From Sitta carolinensis (Eukaryota > Chordata > Aves > Passeriformes > Sittidae): DNA of 64,000 nucleotides. A model generated the notes under the pieces. That model worked only from the letters and a program-made list of their open reading frames with translations. It had not been told where the DNA came from and did not search any database. The position numbers and the translations under genes were made by a program. This document shows positions 22,035 to 39,700 of the stretch, piece after piece (the stretch's first letter is position 1; each line of letters starts with the position of its first letter). The stretch spans positions 1,132,501 to 1,196,500 of the forward strand of contig CM063292.1 in the NCBI GenBank assembly GCA_032173965.1, given 5' to 3'.

Positions 22035-25000
22035 ATGGCCGCGCCGGGGGGCGGCGAGGGGCCGGCGGCGGGCCGGGTGGGCCGCGGGCTGCAGGGAGCC
22101 ATGAGGGCGGCGAGCGGCGCCCTGGGCATGGACAGCGCCGGGCGGACCAGGGTGAGCGCGGGCACGGCCGGGGAGGGACCCCCGCGCTCAGCCGCATCCC
22201 CGGGGCTGCGCCCCCGGCGCTCCCCCCGCGTTCCCGGGCTCTACCCCCATCGCCGGGGCTGCGTCCCCGGCCTCCTCCTGTGTCCCTGGGCTGCCCCCGC
22301 ATCCACGGCTTCTCCTGCATCCCTGCGCTTCCCCCGCATCCCCCGGCTTCGTCCCCCGGCCTCCCCCCCAGCCGCGGGGCAGCACCCCCGGTCTCATCCT
22401 GCACCCCGGGGATCATCCGCATCCCGGGGCTCTCCCCGCATCCCCGGACTCCCGCCCCACTCCCGGGACTGCATGCCCGGTCTGACCCAGCATCCCCGGG
22501 CTACCCCCGCACCCCGTTCGGACCCGGAGCTGCGGTGCCCCGAGGCCGGGGGGGTTCCCGAGCTCCCCCCGCCCGCGGGGTCCCCGCTCAGCCCCCACTT
22601 TGGCAGGAGGCCTACGTGGAGTACCTGAAGAGCATCACCCTCATCGCCCAGGCCCTGCAGGAGGAGGCGGCAGGCACAGGTAAGGCAGGACTCCCCGTTC
22701 CCCCCCCGCGGAACCAAGGCGGTGGCTGGAAGTCTTGCAGTGACCTCAACACACCCTCCCCACAGAGGACAGCGAGGGGGTCACCCCTGACACCCCAAAG
22801 CTGCTGAAGCTGGCTGAGCAGTGCCTGGAGAGGGTCAAATCCATCGCAGCAGCGCTGGGTAAGTGAGGGGTGGGGGTCCCGTTTTGGGGAGCTGGGTGCC
22901 CCTGCAGGGCCAGGCTGGGGGTGAGGCACAGCTGACCTGTGCTGCCCCCTCCCCAGGGAAAGCCCAGGTGAAACCAGCTGCCCAGGAGCGGGGTGGGGGC
23001 CCTGCACCCCTCCCCAGGCACCGCCGGGTCTGCTCGGATGAGGGGGGGAAGCTGTCGCCCTTCCTGCCCCCGGAGATCTTCCAGAAGCTGCAGATCGCTG
23101 AGGCACAGAGCGCACGGAAGTACGGGGGGCTGGGACACAGGGACTGGGACACGGGGCTGAGACAGCGTGGTGGAGCATGAGGGGCTGACGTGGACTGGGA
23201 TGGAGGGGCTGGGACATGGGAGGCTCAAGCACAGCGGGTAGGACATGGGGGGCTCAAACACGAGGGGTTTGGGACATGGGCTCTGGCAAGAACTGAGACT
23301 CGAGGACTGGCGGTGGCCCCATGTCCGCCTGGGGGGTCAAGGAGCAGGATGTGGTCCTGGCACGTGTCCTGTGCCCTGTGGCGGGTGCTGAGGCTGTTCC
23401 TACAGGGAGCTGACCCCGCTGGAGGAGGCCTCCCTGCAGAACCAGAAGCTGAAGGCGGCCTACGAGGCACGGGTGGCGCGGCTGAACCCAAGCCAGGCCG
23501 TGCAGAAGACATCCCTGGCAAGTGGGAGCTGGGGAGGAGCTGGGAGCTGGATGGAACCGGGCAGCCAGGCGGAGAGGGTCCCTGTGGGACCTCTGCTCCC
23601 CACTGGTGGCTGTGGGGTGTGGGTGGATGTGCCCAACTCTCCTCCTGCCCCACAGACACTGTCCCTGCAGCGGCAGATGATGGAGAACCTGGTGATCGCC
23701 AAGGCCCGGGAGGAGACTGTATCCTTCCCAGTGGCATTGCTCCAAGAGCCTCTGCCCTGTGCTGGTGTCACCGATCCAGGCAGGCCCTTAGGGTCCCAGC
23801 TGGGGATTGAGGAGGGTGAAGGGCAGTGGGTGAGCACAGTGCTGCCTCTGGACCCTTAACTGTGCCTGGCCTAGCTGCAGCGCAAGATGGAAGAGCGGCG
23901 GCTGCGGCTGCAGGAGGCGGCCAACCGGTGAGTGGGGATGTCACCATAGGGACCCTGAGCTCTGGGGACACCCTGCAGCGCTCTCACTGGCCCGGGGTGT
24001 CCCCAGGAGGTTCTCCAGCAGTGTGGCCCTCACCCCCGAGGAGCAGGAGCAGCGAGCACTCTACGCTGCCATCCTCGAGTATGAACAGGACCACGTGAGT
24101 GTGTGCCAGGGGCTGTGCCATGGGGCTGGGGGCTGTGCCATGGGGCTGGGGGCTGTGCCATGGGGCTGGGGGCCGCGCCATCCCCATGACCAACCCTGGA
24201 CGCTCCCCAGGACTGGCCAAGGCAGTGGAAGGCACAGCTGAAGCGGAGCCCAGCGGATCTCTCAGTGGTCTCAGGGCTCTTCTCCTGCCTCCTGAGGTAC
24301 TGCTGGGGTGGGCACGGCCCTGCCAGAGCGAGTGGGCTGCAGCTGCTGCCGGTGCCCCGTGCCCACGCCGTCCCTCTGCCCGCAGCTGCCCCGAGCACCC
24401 CATCACGCAGCTGCTGCGGCGGCTGCAGTGTGCGGTGTACGCCCGGCTCTACCCCGCCGTCAGCCGCGGCCCCGCCGACGCCTCCCCCGCCGGCCCCTCG
24501 GCCCTGTCCTTCCTGTCGCTGGACGCGGGGGGCTCCTCGCTGCCCGCCGAGCCGGGGGGCCGCCGGCTCCGCGCGTCCCGCAGCCTGCACTGCATGTTCT
24601 CGGTGCCCGAGCACGGCCCGGCCGCGCTGCGGCACAGCCGCTCCAGCACCCCCCTCGCCGACAGCAGCGCCCCGGGGCCCGCCGAGCCCCCCGAGACTCC
24701 CCGGGAAAGCTCCTTCGAGGACCTGGAGCGGTTCCTGGCGTCCCCCGAGGGCTGGGCCCCCGCAGAGCCCCCGGCCAGCTGCGGGCAGGACGCGGGGCTG
24801 CCGGAGCTGCTGAAGGGCGTAGTGAGGGACATCCACAACGCCATCGGTGAGGGACACCGGGGGGCGGCCGGGGGGCTCTCCTGCGCTCCGTTTTGACTCG
24901 GGGCGCAGGCTGGGCAGGATGGGGGGCGGGTCCCAGTGTGGGTAGGACGGGGGTCCCAACGTGCTGCGTGACTCGCCCTTCCCAGACAGGCTGCTGGCTC

Positions 25001-25968
25001 TGACTCTGCTGGCCTTCGAGGGGCTCGGCACCGCCGCCGGCAAGGACCAGTGCCTGGCCTGCCTGGAGGAGGCTTTCTTCCCCCCGCTCTGGGCCCCGCT
25101 CCTGGCCCTCTACAGGTACCAAGAGCCGCTTTGGAGGGTCCCAGACCCACTGACCCTTTCCTGGCACATCCTCCGCCGTCCCCTCCGTGCCCGCAGGACC
25201 GTGCAGCAGCCCCGCGAGGCGGCCCTGGCGCGCAGCATGGAGCGGCACCGGCACGCCAGCCCCGCCGACATGGGGCTGGCCTCACGCCTCTTCCCACCCG
25301 GCCCCGGGCGCCCCGCGTACGCCTCGGCCGTGCAGGACCTGCGCCTCATCCCGCTGGAGAGCTGTCCCCGCAGGAAGCTGGAGTGCATCGGTGAGCGGCG
25401 CTGGGGGCGCGGGGCCGGGGCCCGCCGGCGGCCGCGGCCCTGACGCCCGCCCTGTGCCGCAGTGCGAGCCCTGCGCGGCATCTGCGAGTGTGCCGAGGAG
25501 TACTGCGGCACCCGGGAGGCGCGGAGCCTCGCCACGGCCGCCATGTGAGTGCGGGAACAACGTCCGACCCTCGGCCACACGGAGCGGGACGGGGAGCGGG
25601 GGCAGTGTGGGGCTGGGGGCTCCTGTGGCCACCGTGGGTGACGGCCCCTGTTGTGACAGCGGGGCCGACGACCTGCTGCCCATCCTGTCCTACGTGGTGC
25701 TGCAGACGGCGCTGCCCCAGCTGCTCTCCGAGTGTGCCGCCCTGGAGGAGTTCATCCATGAGGGGTACGTGCCGGGCCGTGCGGGCACCCCTGGGCTCAG
25801 GGCGGGAGGTGGCTCGGAACGGCAGCGGCGCTGAGGGGCGGCGGCTGTGATGATGTCGTGCGGTGGTGACAGTGTGACGGGTGTGGGCACAGGTACCTGA
25901 TCGGAGAGGAGGGGTACTGCCTGACATCCCTGCAGAGCGCGCTGTCCTACGTGGAGTCCCTGCAGTGA
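22035..25968 (+). CDS. VPS9D1: VPS9D1, VPS9-domain protein (Rab GEF family)
   Basis: VPS9-domain proteins act as guanine-nucleotide exchange factors for Rab5-type GTPases on endosomes. Fifteen exons fit with consistent phases: 22035-22151, 22607-22679, 22766-22858, 22957-23119, 23406-23517, 23656-23718, 23875-23927, 24007-24094, 24211-24296, 24386-24846, 24986-25115, 25197-25390, 25463-25544, 25660-25764, 25893-25968. The product is 631 residues, the same as human. Landmarks are an MIT-like N-terminal helical region, [19 protein letters not shown], a coiled coil around [13 protein letters not shown], a low-complexity Ser/Pro linker, then the C-terminal VPS9 domain with [14 protein letters not shown] and [20 protein letters not shown]. 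The intron after 23517 starts with GC (GCAAGT). The gene diverges from ZNF276 and precedes SPATA2L on the same strand. Confidence 0.95.
22190..22510. repeat. GC-rich degenerate minisatellite, VPS9D1 intron 1
   Basis: Imperfect tandem runs of a CCCCGCATCCCCGGGGCTGC-like unit fill most of VPS9D1 intron 1. They keep several frames open by composition alone. Confidence 0.55.
23121..23290. repeat. Degenerate GGGACATGGGG minisatellite, VPS9D1 intron 4
   Basis: Short imperfect repeats of GGGGCTGGGACA(C/T)GGG occur between exons 4 and 5. Confidence 0.5.
24108..24176. repeat. 20-bp tandem repeat, VPS9D1 intron 8
   Basis: About three to four head-to-tail copies of GGGCTGTGCCATGGGGCTGG directly follow the splice donor of exon 24007-24094. 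Confidence 0.75.
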
Positions 25969-26372
25969 GGAGGGGGCGGCGCGGGACCCCCACGCCCCGG
26001 GCAGGTGCTGACCCTCCCTCTGTCCCTCCGCGGGTCCTCCCGGCCCGCAGGGGGCGCTGTGGCGCGGGCTCGGGGCCGCCCCGGGGGCGGGGCTACGGGC
26101 GGCGCGTGCCTTCCGGCCCGGAGGGAGCGCGCGCGGCCGGGACCGGCAGGTGGGGCGGGAACCGGGACCGGGCGGGAACACCGGGAGGCCGCGAGGGGTG
26201 AGAAACGAGGGGAACCAGGGCCGGGGAGTGACACCGCGGGGACTGGGACCGGGGAGGTGCCGGGGGGGCCTCGGGCGAGCGGAGTTCCGGAGCGGAGGCT
26301 TTCGCGGGGGGAATCTTCGCAGGTTCGGGAGCGGGGTGCCAGGGTGGGGTCTCACGCTGCTGTACCCGCAGG
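25969..26372. other. Interval between VPS9D1 and SPATA2L, probable CpG promoter of SPATA2L
   Basis: This interval is GC- and CpG-rich throughout. It should contain the VPS9D1 3' UTR (no canonical AATAAA seen) and the SPATA2L promoter. The AG acceptor at 26370-26371, two bases upstream of the SPATA2L ATG, implies a noncoding first exon upstream. A possible donor is CAG|GTGGGG near 26150. Confidence 0.45.
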
Positions 26373-27613
26373 ATGTGTGCAGGCTCGGCGCCGCGGCAGG
26401 AGCACCAGCAGGATTACGGGCAGGAGTTCCGGCAGGAGTTCCATCGGGAGTACCGCCGCTCGCTGGAGCGGGAGTTCGGCCCCGCCGGGCCCTGCCCCGG
26501 CCCCGCCGTGGCGGAGCAGCTGCGGCAGCGGCTGCAGCAGGAGCCGGCGCTGCTGGGGGCCCTGCAGGAGGATGCCCTGGCACTGCTGGCCCGGGGGCTG
26601 CGGGACCACCCCGACCCCGGGCTGGCGCTGCGAGGCCTGGCCGGCGCCTTCGGGCTGCTGGAGCTGGCGGCCGTCAACCTCTACCTCTTCCCGTGGCGCC
26701 GGGAGTTCGGGACCATCCAGGTGAGGCCCGGAGGTGGTACGGGAATGTCGTGGGGGTACCCATACACCTCCAGCCACGCTCCCCACTCTCCTTGCAGACC
26801 TTCTCCGGCGCCTACGTGCACATGCTGCGCCCAGCGCTCCCCGAAGCCGACCTGGTGCAGAGTTTGGGCCGACTGGGCTACGAGCAGCGGGACCGGCACC
26901 GCCTGGCTGTGGGCCGGCTGCCCCCGGGGCCCGCGCTGATCGCCGCCGCTGTCGGCTTCCTCGCCTGCCGCCTGGAGTGTGAGATCCTGGCAGAGCTGGC
27001 ACCGCGGCTGCAGCGGCCCCGCGCCGAGGAGCTGCTGGAGGCACGGCACCGGGCCGGGGGTGCCAAGGGGTGCCTGGGGCTGCTGCAGGACCTGGGGACG
27101 CAGCGCAGGGCGGCTGCCGACTGCGGAGATGGAGTGGATCTCTACCAGGAGATCCCAGACAGCCCTGAGGACACGGCGGGCAAGGCCACAGCCCCCCCAG
27201 CGCTGTGGAGGGACCCTCAGGATGTGCCCACGAAGGGCTGGGGACGCTGCGATGGCACGCTTGGGCCAGAGCCTGTGGGCAGCACTGACCTGGACCCCTC
27301 TCACCTCCTCCAGGAGCAGGAGCTGGCAGGCACCGGCATAAGGCCCCAGGTGCTGGGGGAGCCCCGGGGTTCCTCCCAGGACACACCAGAGCTGCCGTGC
27401 TACCAGCTGCACTCGTGCCTGCGCCGGGGCATGCTGCCATCGTACTGCTGCAGCACCTGCCGGCAGCTGCACGCCGGCGGCTGCGCCGTGAGCCGCGCCT
27501 GCCGCAGCCGGCACCGCGGGCAGGAGCTGCGCGGGGAGCGGCAGCAGCGCCTCTGGCTGCAGCGCACGGAGCTGGACATGCTGCTGGCCCAGGGCTCTGC
27601 ACCCCGCTCCTGA
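26373..27613 (+). CDS. SPATA2L: SPATA2L, SPATA2-like PUB-domain adaptor
   Basis: The product is the paralogue of SPATA2, whose PUB domain bridges the deubiquitinase CYLD to LUBAC in TNF signalling. Two coding exons (26373-26720 and 26798-27613) encode 387 residues. The N-terminal half holds the helical SPATA2/PUB-type domain (RDHPDPGLALRGLAGAFGLL, then SLGRLGYEQRDRHRLAVG). A Gly/Pro-rich linker follows. The C-terminal Cys/His cluster at about residues 317-355 (CYQLHSC...CCSTCRQLH...CAVSRAC...H) is the atypical zinc-binding tail shared with SPATA2. The ATG was chosen because it lies one base after an AG acceptor and begins the conserved QEFRQEFHREYRRSLE segment. Whether CYLD binding is retained cannot be judged here. 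Confidence 0.92.
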
Positions 27614-27780
27614 CACGGCTGCTGCTGCCCAGCGGGGAGGGATGGGCACGGCTGCTGCCTGGCACAAGGACCCGGACTCGCCAGCCCCTGAGACAGCAGT
27701 GCCTGGGCCCTGCTCCAGCCTGGGCACTGCTGCTGTAAATTACTCAGTGCATCAGTAAAGTGGCTGCCTCAGCATGGGGT
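27614..27780 (+). terminator. SPATA2L: SPATA2L 3' UTR with variant poly(A) signal
   Basis: No AATAAA is seen here. The variant AGTAAA at 27754-27759 is followed by a GT-rich stretch (TGGGGTGTTCTGTCCTGGGG) that could serve as the downstream element. Confidence 0.45.
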
Positions 27781-28040
27781 GTTCTGTCCTGGGGAGGGGG
27801 ACCGAGTTGCTTGGGGCAGGGGCTGCAGTGATACCTGACAGCACTTCACCCTGCAGGAGCAGCTTCTGCCTCTTTGAGAGTGGGGGCCAGGATCCACTTA
27901 AAGGGGGCAGAACCTGGGGAGTCATGGAGATACCCTTGTGCCCAGGGTGACAGAGGAACGAAAGCAGAGCCACAGCTTCTCCCAGTCCTACTGGCACCAA
28001 AGAATGAGGTCACTCCTCAATGTTGCCACTGCCAAATGCT

Positions 28041-28315
28041 TTTATTGAGGGCAAAATCGGGGTTCCCCCCCACAAACAGCACAAGCCAGGACCCCTATGG
28101 GACAGGACTCAGCCTGCCAAGCCTGGGCATCCCTGGGCCCATCTTCTCTCCTGGCTCCGGGACCATGCTCACCCAGCCCCAGACTGGAGCCTGCCCCATC
28201 CCACACAGGGAGATGGATTTGGGAGCCATCCTGGGAACGGATGGAGCCCATGGCACTGCTGGGCTGAAGGAATCCCCTCAGCCAGGACATGTCACACCTG
28301 TTGCCATGGGACAGC
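28041..28315 (-). terminator. CDK10: CDK10 3' UTR and poly(A) signal
   Basis: The minus-strand AATAAA (28046-28041) lies 270 bases beyond the CDK10 stop codon. CDK10 and SPATA2L converge here, with about 280 bp between their poly(A) signals. Nothing else is recognisable in 27781-28040. Confidence 0.75.
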
Positions 28316-31080
<2,765 letters not shown>

Positions 31081-31416
31081 ATCCGCGACGCGAATGCCGC
31101 CCTGCGCACGCGTGATATTAGCCTGCCGCAGGCCCCGCCCACACACAGGCCCCGCCCACATGCATTATGCTGCTGGCAACCGTTGCTAGAGAGGGACCAA
31201 TAGCGACCCTGTCCCGTTAGAGCCCCGCCCCCTTTAGCCCCGCCTCCTCTCGACCCCGCCTCTCCACGGATTTCTGGCCCCGCCCCCTCGCTTGCGACGC
31301 CCCCCAGGCTTTCCCGTTGCCCACGTGACTTCCCCCTCACCCCTGGCGTCGCTCTCGCGAGACTCAGCGCGCGCACCCCGGAAGCGGCGGCGGCCCCCGG
31401 AAGCGGCGGCGGCAGG
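31081..31416. promoter_or_regulatory. Bidirectional CpG promoter, CDK10 / CHMP1A
   Basis: This 336-bp interval separates the two start regions and has no TATA box. It holds a CCAAT box (31197-31201), a CACGTGAC E-box (31322-31329), the palindromic TCTCGCGAGA core element (31353-31362), and two CCGGAAG ETS sites (about 31378 and 31398) just upstream of the CHMP1A ATG. Such elements are usual in housekeeping bidirectional promoters. Confidence 0.7.
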
Positions 31417-34327
<2,911 letters not shown>

Positions 34328-35700
34328 GCGCTCCTGGGCACGGCACCGGGGAGTGGAGCCAGGACCACCCCCCGCAGCCCCCCCTGCCTCGGGACTCTTC
34401 TGGGGGGGGTGACAGCCCCTCCCTGAGCAGGTGGGAATGTGGCTGCTCCCGTGGCCTGTGCTGGACTGTGGGGGTGCTGCTGGGGGGGCTGGCAGAGCCC
34501 CGCGTCCCGCTGCTGACGGAACACTACAAGGATTTTCCTGGTCTCGGGATGCTGCTCCCCAGCTCCTCTGTTGTTCCCTGTCCTTGCCCAGAGCTGAGCT
34601 GTGGGCTGAGTTCCTCGGGAGCTGTTCCGGAGGAGCAGGAGAGCCCGCGGGGTTCCCAGTCTCCGGCAGAGCTGTGGGAGGGGCCGTGTGCCCGGCTGTG
34701 GATCTGGGGAGGTCGGTGCCTTGCAGGAAGGGGCGGTGACACCGGGGTGTCCCCTCCCTCGCTGTCACTGTCCCTGTGCCCTTTGCTGCTCGTGTCCCGC
34801 CGGGCCGACGCCCCCAGCCCTGAACCACGAAGTGCCCTTTGGAACAGCCCCCCTGCCCAGCCCTGTGCGTGTCAATCCACACATTCCCCAGGCACTGCCA
34901 GCTGGAAATGGTTATCCCGGCCCTGACTGCCAGTTTGGACCAGTGAGGACCAGTGTCCAGCACTGGGAGCGGATTGCAGCAGCTGTGGTGGCTGCAGACA
35001 CGTCCCCAAATGTCCCCCTGCTGGGTGGGTGTGACAGGGAATGCAAAACCATCCCAGGAGCAGCTCTGCCTCGATCCCTGTGCCTCATTCCTGGATATCC
35101 TCTGTCCCCTCGCTGCTGGCACTGGGCTGGGGGCTGCTTGTCCCTGTCCCTTGTCACCTTCCCCTGGGCTGGAGCTGTTTGTGCTCCTCCCGTGTGATCC
35201 CCGGCCCCCGGAGCTGCTGGATTGCTGGAAGCTCTCCAGGAAGGAAGTGCTGTTTCCTTTGGGTCTCCCTGGAGGAACTTTCACCTCTGGGGGATGTCAT
35301 GGGGGCCACCTCCCCAGCACAAACACTTCCCGCTGCGTTGATTATTTTTCCTGAGCTCAGTGGCCTTGGAGCGTGTGGCTGGTGACACAGAGCCCTCCTC
35401 ACTGCCAAGGAGGAGGAGGAGGGGGCAGCTTTGACTAGAGCAGAGCACTGGCTCTTGTGCCACCTCCCGATGGGCCAGGTGGGAAGCTGGGGGACCCTGG
35501 AGGTTTGTGCCTGGCTCCTGGCTCCCTGCACGGTGTCCCTGTGGCACTGGGGGCTCCAGACCTGTCCCTCTCCCTGGACTCTCTCTGTGTGGTTTCATTG
35601 GTGTTTGTTTTTTTTATGCTTGTCTTATTTGCCTTCTTTTTCCCCCAACAGTGTCCATGCCCTTCTGTGGGTTTAAATAAACAATCTCTGAACACCCCGG
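34328..35700 (+). terminator. CHMP1A: CHMP1A long 3' UTR and poly(A) signal
   Basis: After the TGA at 34325-34327 the first canonical AATAAA on the + strand is at 35676-35681, giving a 3' UTR of about 1.37 kb. I see no other gene in it. A T-rich run near 35606-35650 precedes the signal. Confidence 0.65.
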
Positions 35701-36703
35701 TGTGTGTGGGTGCAGATGGGGGTCTGTGGTCCCGGGTGTCTCACCAGCACAGGACCTGGTACCCGGGGGCTGCCCTGGAGCTGAGGAGGAGAAAAGGACT
35801 GCTCTTGTTCCCAGAGCCTCTACCCATCCAGGAGCTGGGAAGTGGCTCAGGGTGCCCACTCTGAGGATTCCAGAGGGTGAGGGCCCCCCCTTTCCCCCAC
35901 TGTCACCACTGCTGCAGGGACCCCTCCCTTTCACATGGCTGAACAGGAGCCCCAGAGTGAGCCGGAGCTCGGAGCAGCTGGAGCCCAGCTCCCTCATCCG
36001 CTAGGGCTGGGCCAGCCCCGCTCCCTGCACCGTTCCCAGCCCTCGTGGGGACAAGCTGTGCCCCCCGAGGGGAGACCCGGGTTTGGCACCGCAGCCATCC
36101 TGCCATCAGCACCTGCCCACAGCAGCCTCACTGCCAGGGACGGGGCTGCGGCGAGGAGGGTGCAGCCTTCCCTTCCCTCTTCCCTTACCCGACCCCTTCG
36201 CCATACCTGTCCCTTCCCTGTTCCAGCCCTTCCCTGTCCCCACTCCCTTCCCCGTGCCCGGCTGGCAGACAGGCACCGTGCCTCAGCCAAATCCCGAATG
36301 TCACAGGAAGATGGCTCTCCTTCTCCTGCCTGTCCTCCCGCCCCCGCTCCGAAGACAGGCTGTTCCTGAATGCCAGAGGAAATTGCTAAGGAGATAATTA
36401 GGTAGCCAATTAATTAGCTAATGATTAATGGAAGCATCCTGCGGAGGCCGCGCTGCAGCCGCCCTGGCCAGGTGTTGCCGGGATGTGTCACTCCCGGTGC
36501 GGTTACAGCTCCCCGGTGTGCCGGGGCGGGCGCCGCCGGGACCCTGCTGCTGTGCCCCGCCGCTGACATGCCCGGGTGGCCAGTGACATGCCCGGGTGGC
36601 CGGTAACATGCCGTGGTAGCCCAGCATCTCCAGCCAGGAGCCGGCGCGGGGTCCCGCAGGGCTCCACACGGACGCTCGCTGCCGGCACTGCTAGAGCCAC
36701 GGT
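35701..36703. other. Intergenic region between CHMP1A and DPEP1 3' ends
   Basis: Two transcripts converge on this 1-kb interval. It holds no convincing exon. A pyrimidine-rich stretch (36170-36260) and an AT-rich homeodomain-motif cluster (36378-36433) stand out. The 16-bp GACATGCCCGGGTGGC is duplicated in tandem near 36565-36603. Confidence 0.6.
36378..36433. promoter_or_regulatory. Homeodomain-motif cluster (candidate enhancer)
   Basis: Within 55 AT-rich bases in a GC-rich surrounding there are GATAATTAGG, CCAATTAATTAGC and GCTAATGATTAATGG. That is at least five TAAT/ATTA cores, with the near-palindrome CAATTAATTAGCTAATGATT. There is no coding potential. The enhancer role is inferred from motif density only. 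Confidence 0.4.
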
Positions 36704-36781
36704 TTTATTTTGCCAGGGGCGGGATCGTGCCCCGCTCGGCAGCCCAGGGCGCGGTGCCAGGGCCACGGTGTCAGCCGGGTG
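36704..36781 (-). terminator. DPEP1: DPEP1 3' UTR and poly(A) signal
   Basis: A minus-strand AATAAA (36709-36704) lies about 75 bases after the DPEP1 stop codon. Confidence 0.75.
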
Positions 36782-39700
36782 CTAGGAGAGCAGGGTGAGG
36801 AGCAGGGCCAGTGCCAGCGCCAGCGCCAGTGCCAGGGCTGCCGGCGGGCGCAGGGCAGAGCCGCCGTCGTTGGGGTACCCGTAGCTGGTTCTGCACGTCC
36901 CCTCCAGCTCCTCGAAGGCGATGGGGGTTTCGTGGGCAGCTGTGCTCTTCAGGCTCACCTTCACCTGCCGTGGGGACAGGGTGGGGTCCCGCTGTGGGCG
37001 GCGCCGGCACAGAGCCCCTGCCCTGCCCTGTGCCACCCCGCATCATCCCACGCACGTCCCGCTGCCCCAAGTGCCCTGTGCTTCCCCTTGTCCCCAGAAA
37101 TTCCCGAGTGCCACATGCCCTGATGCTCCACCTGTGTCTGCTGCCCCGAGTGTCCCTGTGCCACGTGTCCCCAAGTCACATACACCCCATTCCCAATGCC
37201 CCCAGTGCCACTCGTGTCCCCACGGTCTGAGTGTCCCCTTGCCCTGTCCATCCCTGTGCCCCGTGCTTCCCACTCACCTCCTCCACTTTGCTGAAGACCC
37301 GGAGCAGGTTCTCAGCCAGGGCCCCCTTCACCTCCTGCTCGGTCCAGCCCCTCGCCAGCAGCTCGGCCACCAGCGCAGGATATTTGGAGACATCCTCCAG
37401 GCCAGTGGGGACCCTGTGCCACACTGGGTCACAGCTGGGCCGCTCCCAGCACCCCCAGCTGCCCACACAGGGGGCAGGGGGCCGCCCCCACCCTCAGGAA
37501 GTCCCCATCCGTGGTGGGGACACACTGTCCCGCCCCATCCTGCCCCATCACCCCCTTTACCCTGTGACCCCGTCATAGTCCCCACCGAAGCCGACAGCCT
37601 GGGCACCGGCCACCTTCTTCACGTAGTCCATGTGGTCTGGGGGGGACACGGGGGTCAGCAGGGCAGGGGAGGGTCATTGGCACCCCCCCATCCACCTGGG
37701 CACCCCCTCACCTGCCACATCAGACAGCTTGGCCTTGTCGCTGCAGGTCACGTAGGCGTTGTAGAAGTTGACCATCACCAAACTGCCTGTGGCGGCCTGG
37801 GGGGAACAGCCCTGAGCCCCCAGCCCCCCCAAAGCCCCCCACTGGCCCTGCCCTGCCCTGGCTCTGCCCCACACTCACCACCAGCTGCAGCACGTTGTCG
37901 GGCACGTTGCGGCGGTGCTGGCAGATGCCGTAGGCAGAGGAGTGGCTGAAGATGACAGGGGCTTTGGAGATGTTCAGCACGACCTTCATCGTGTCCACAG
38001 AGACGTGGGCCAGGTCCACGATCATGCCCAGGCGGTTCATCTCCTCCACCACCATCTACAGGGACAGGGATGGGGCAGGAGGGCTGAGGGGGGCGTGGGA
38101 GGGATCCCCTATGGGCATGTCTGGAGCTGCTGGGGTGGCTTTTGGGCGATTGGATGGATGGATGGATGGATGGATGGATGGATGGATGGATGGATGGATG
38201 GATGGATGATGATGGATGGATGGGAACACTGCACCCAGCACGGAGCCAGAGGGTGCCAGTATCACATTCCACCAATGCCACTGCTCCTGGACACCACTGC
38301 TGATGCTGTTCCTCACCTTTCCAAAGGGTGAGAGGCCATGGTGCACAGGTTTTTCATCCTTGGTGTCCACCAGCCAGTTGTCAGCCCTGCAGAGCAGGGA
38401 GAGCATCAGAGTGGCCACACCTGTGACCACATCCCCCCATGCCAGCACTGCCACCCTCTGTGTGCCCCCCGGGGGCCCTACCAGGGGGTGTTGCAGCTGT
38501 GGGTGAGGGTCATGTAGCGGGCACCCAGGCGGTAGAGGGTGCGCAGGACGCCCAGGCTGCTGTCGATGGAGTGGCCTCCCTCCACCCCGATGAGGCTGGC
38601 CACCTTCCCGCTCTGGAACGCCTCCCGGATGCCTGCGGGAGGTTATCCCATCAGCTGGGCTGGGCAGGGCCTGTCAGCACCTCGGGGGTGCCTCGGGGGG
38701 CGCTCACCCTGGCTGTCGGTGACGCAGACGAAGGTCTCGGGGTACAGGTCGCACATGCGCTGCACCACGTCCATCTGCTCCAGCGTGCGCCTCACCGCGT
38801 CCTTGTTCTGCGTCTCGCAGGGCACGTACACCGACCAGAACTGCCAGGGCACTTGGTCAGCACTGCCTGCCCCACTGCCCACCCTGCTGCCCACCCCAGT
38901 GCCCACCCATGTCCAACCTGCTGCTCATCCCACTGCCCACCCCACTGTCCACCCCAGTGTCTCCGCCAGTCCTGGTGCTGTCCCAAGAGCCCCAGTGCTC
39001 ACCCTGGTGTCCCTGCCCACCCCAGTGCCCCCCACCCTCCGTGGTATCCTCACTGGTGCCCCTGCCCACCCCAACGCTCCCTGCCCTCCCCAGAGCCCTC
39101 CCCAGTGCCCACCCCGGGGCTCCCACCTGCCCGCCCACGTGGCCCTGGCGCAGTTTGGGGATGTTGGTGTGGGTGTCGTTCAGCAGTGTCAGGTTGGCTT
39201 CTGGCAGCCTCAGCTGGTTGTTGAACTTCCGGAGGAGCTGCCAGGGCAGGTCATTGTGCCTGGGCAGGGACAGGATGGGCACTGAGGAGTGGCCTGACCC
39301 TCTGCCCACTCGCCCTCAGGCTGCCCACTCCCTGGCTGGCCTCACACACAGTCCCTTCATCTGACTGTCATTCCATCCATCCATCCATCCCATCCATCCA
39401 TCCATCCATCCATCCATCCATCCATCCATCCATCCATCCCATCCACCTCCATCCTCCACCCCTGCCTCTGTCCATCCATCCACCCACCTATCCGCTCAGC
39501 CAAAAGCCACCCAAGCAGTTCCACCCAGGAGCTGGAGACAGGCCACTCCCAGGGGACAGTGCTACGTGGAACCCCCGGGGGACCCTCCCGTGCATCTTTC
39601 CAAGCCTTCATCAGCCCCCACACCCAGGGGAGCCAGCCCAGCATCCTTTTGACAGAGATGTCACCTCGGGACATCCTGGCACGCACGTCCCACATCCAGC

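Noticed and set aside
21305..22807. A 500-codon open frame across the ZNF276/VPS9D1 promoter, with a 351-codon frame opposite
   Set aside because: It crosses exon 1 of both genes out of frame, has CpG-island composition and Pro/Arg/Gly-only content, and carries no domain. It is a GC artefact.
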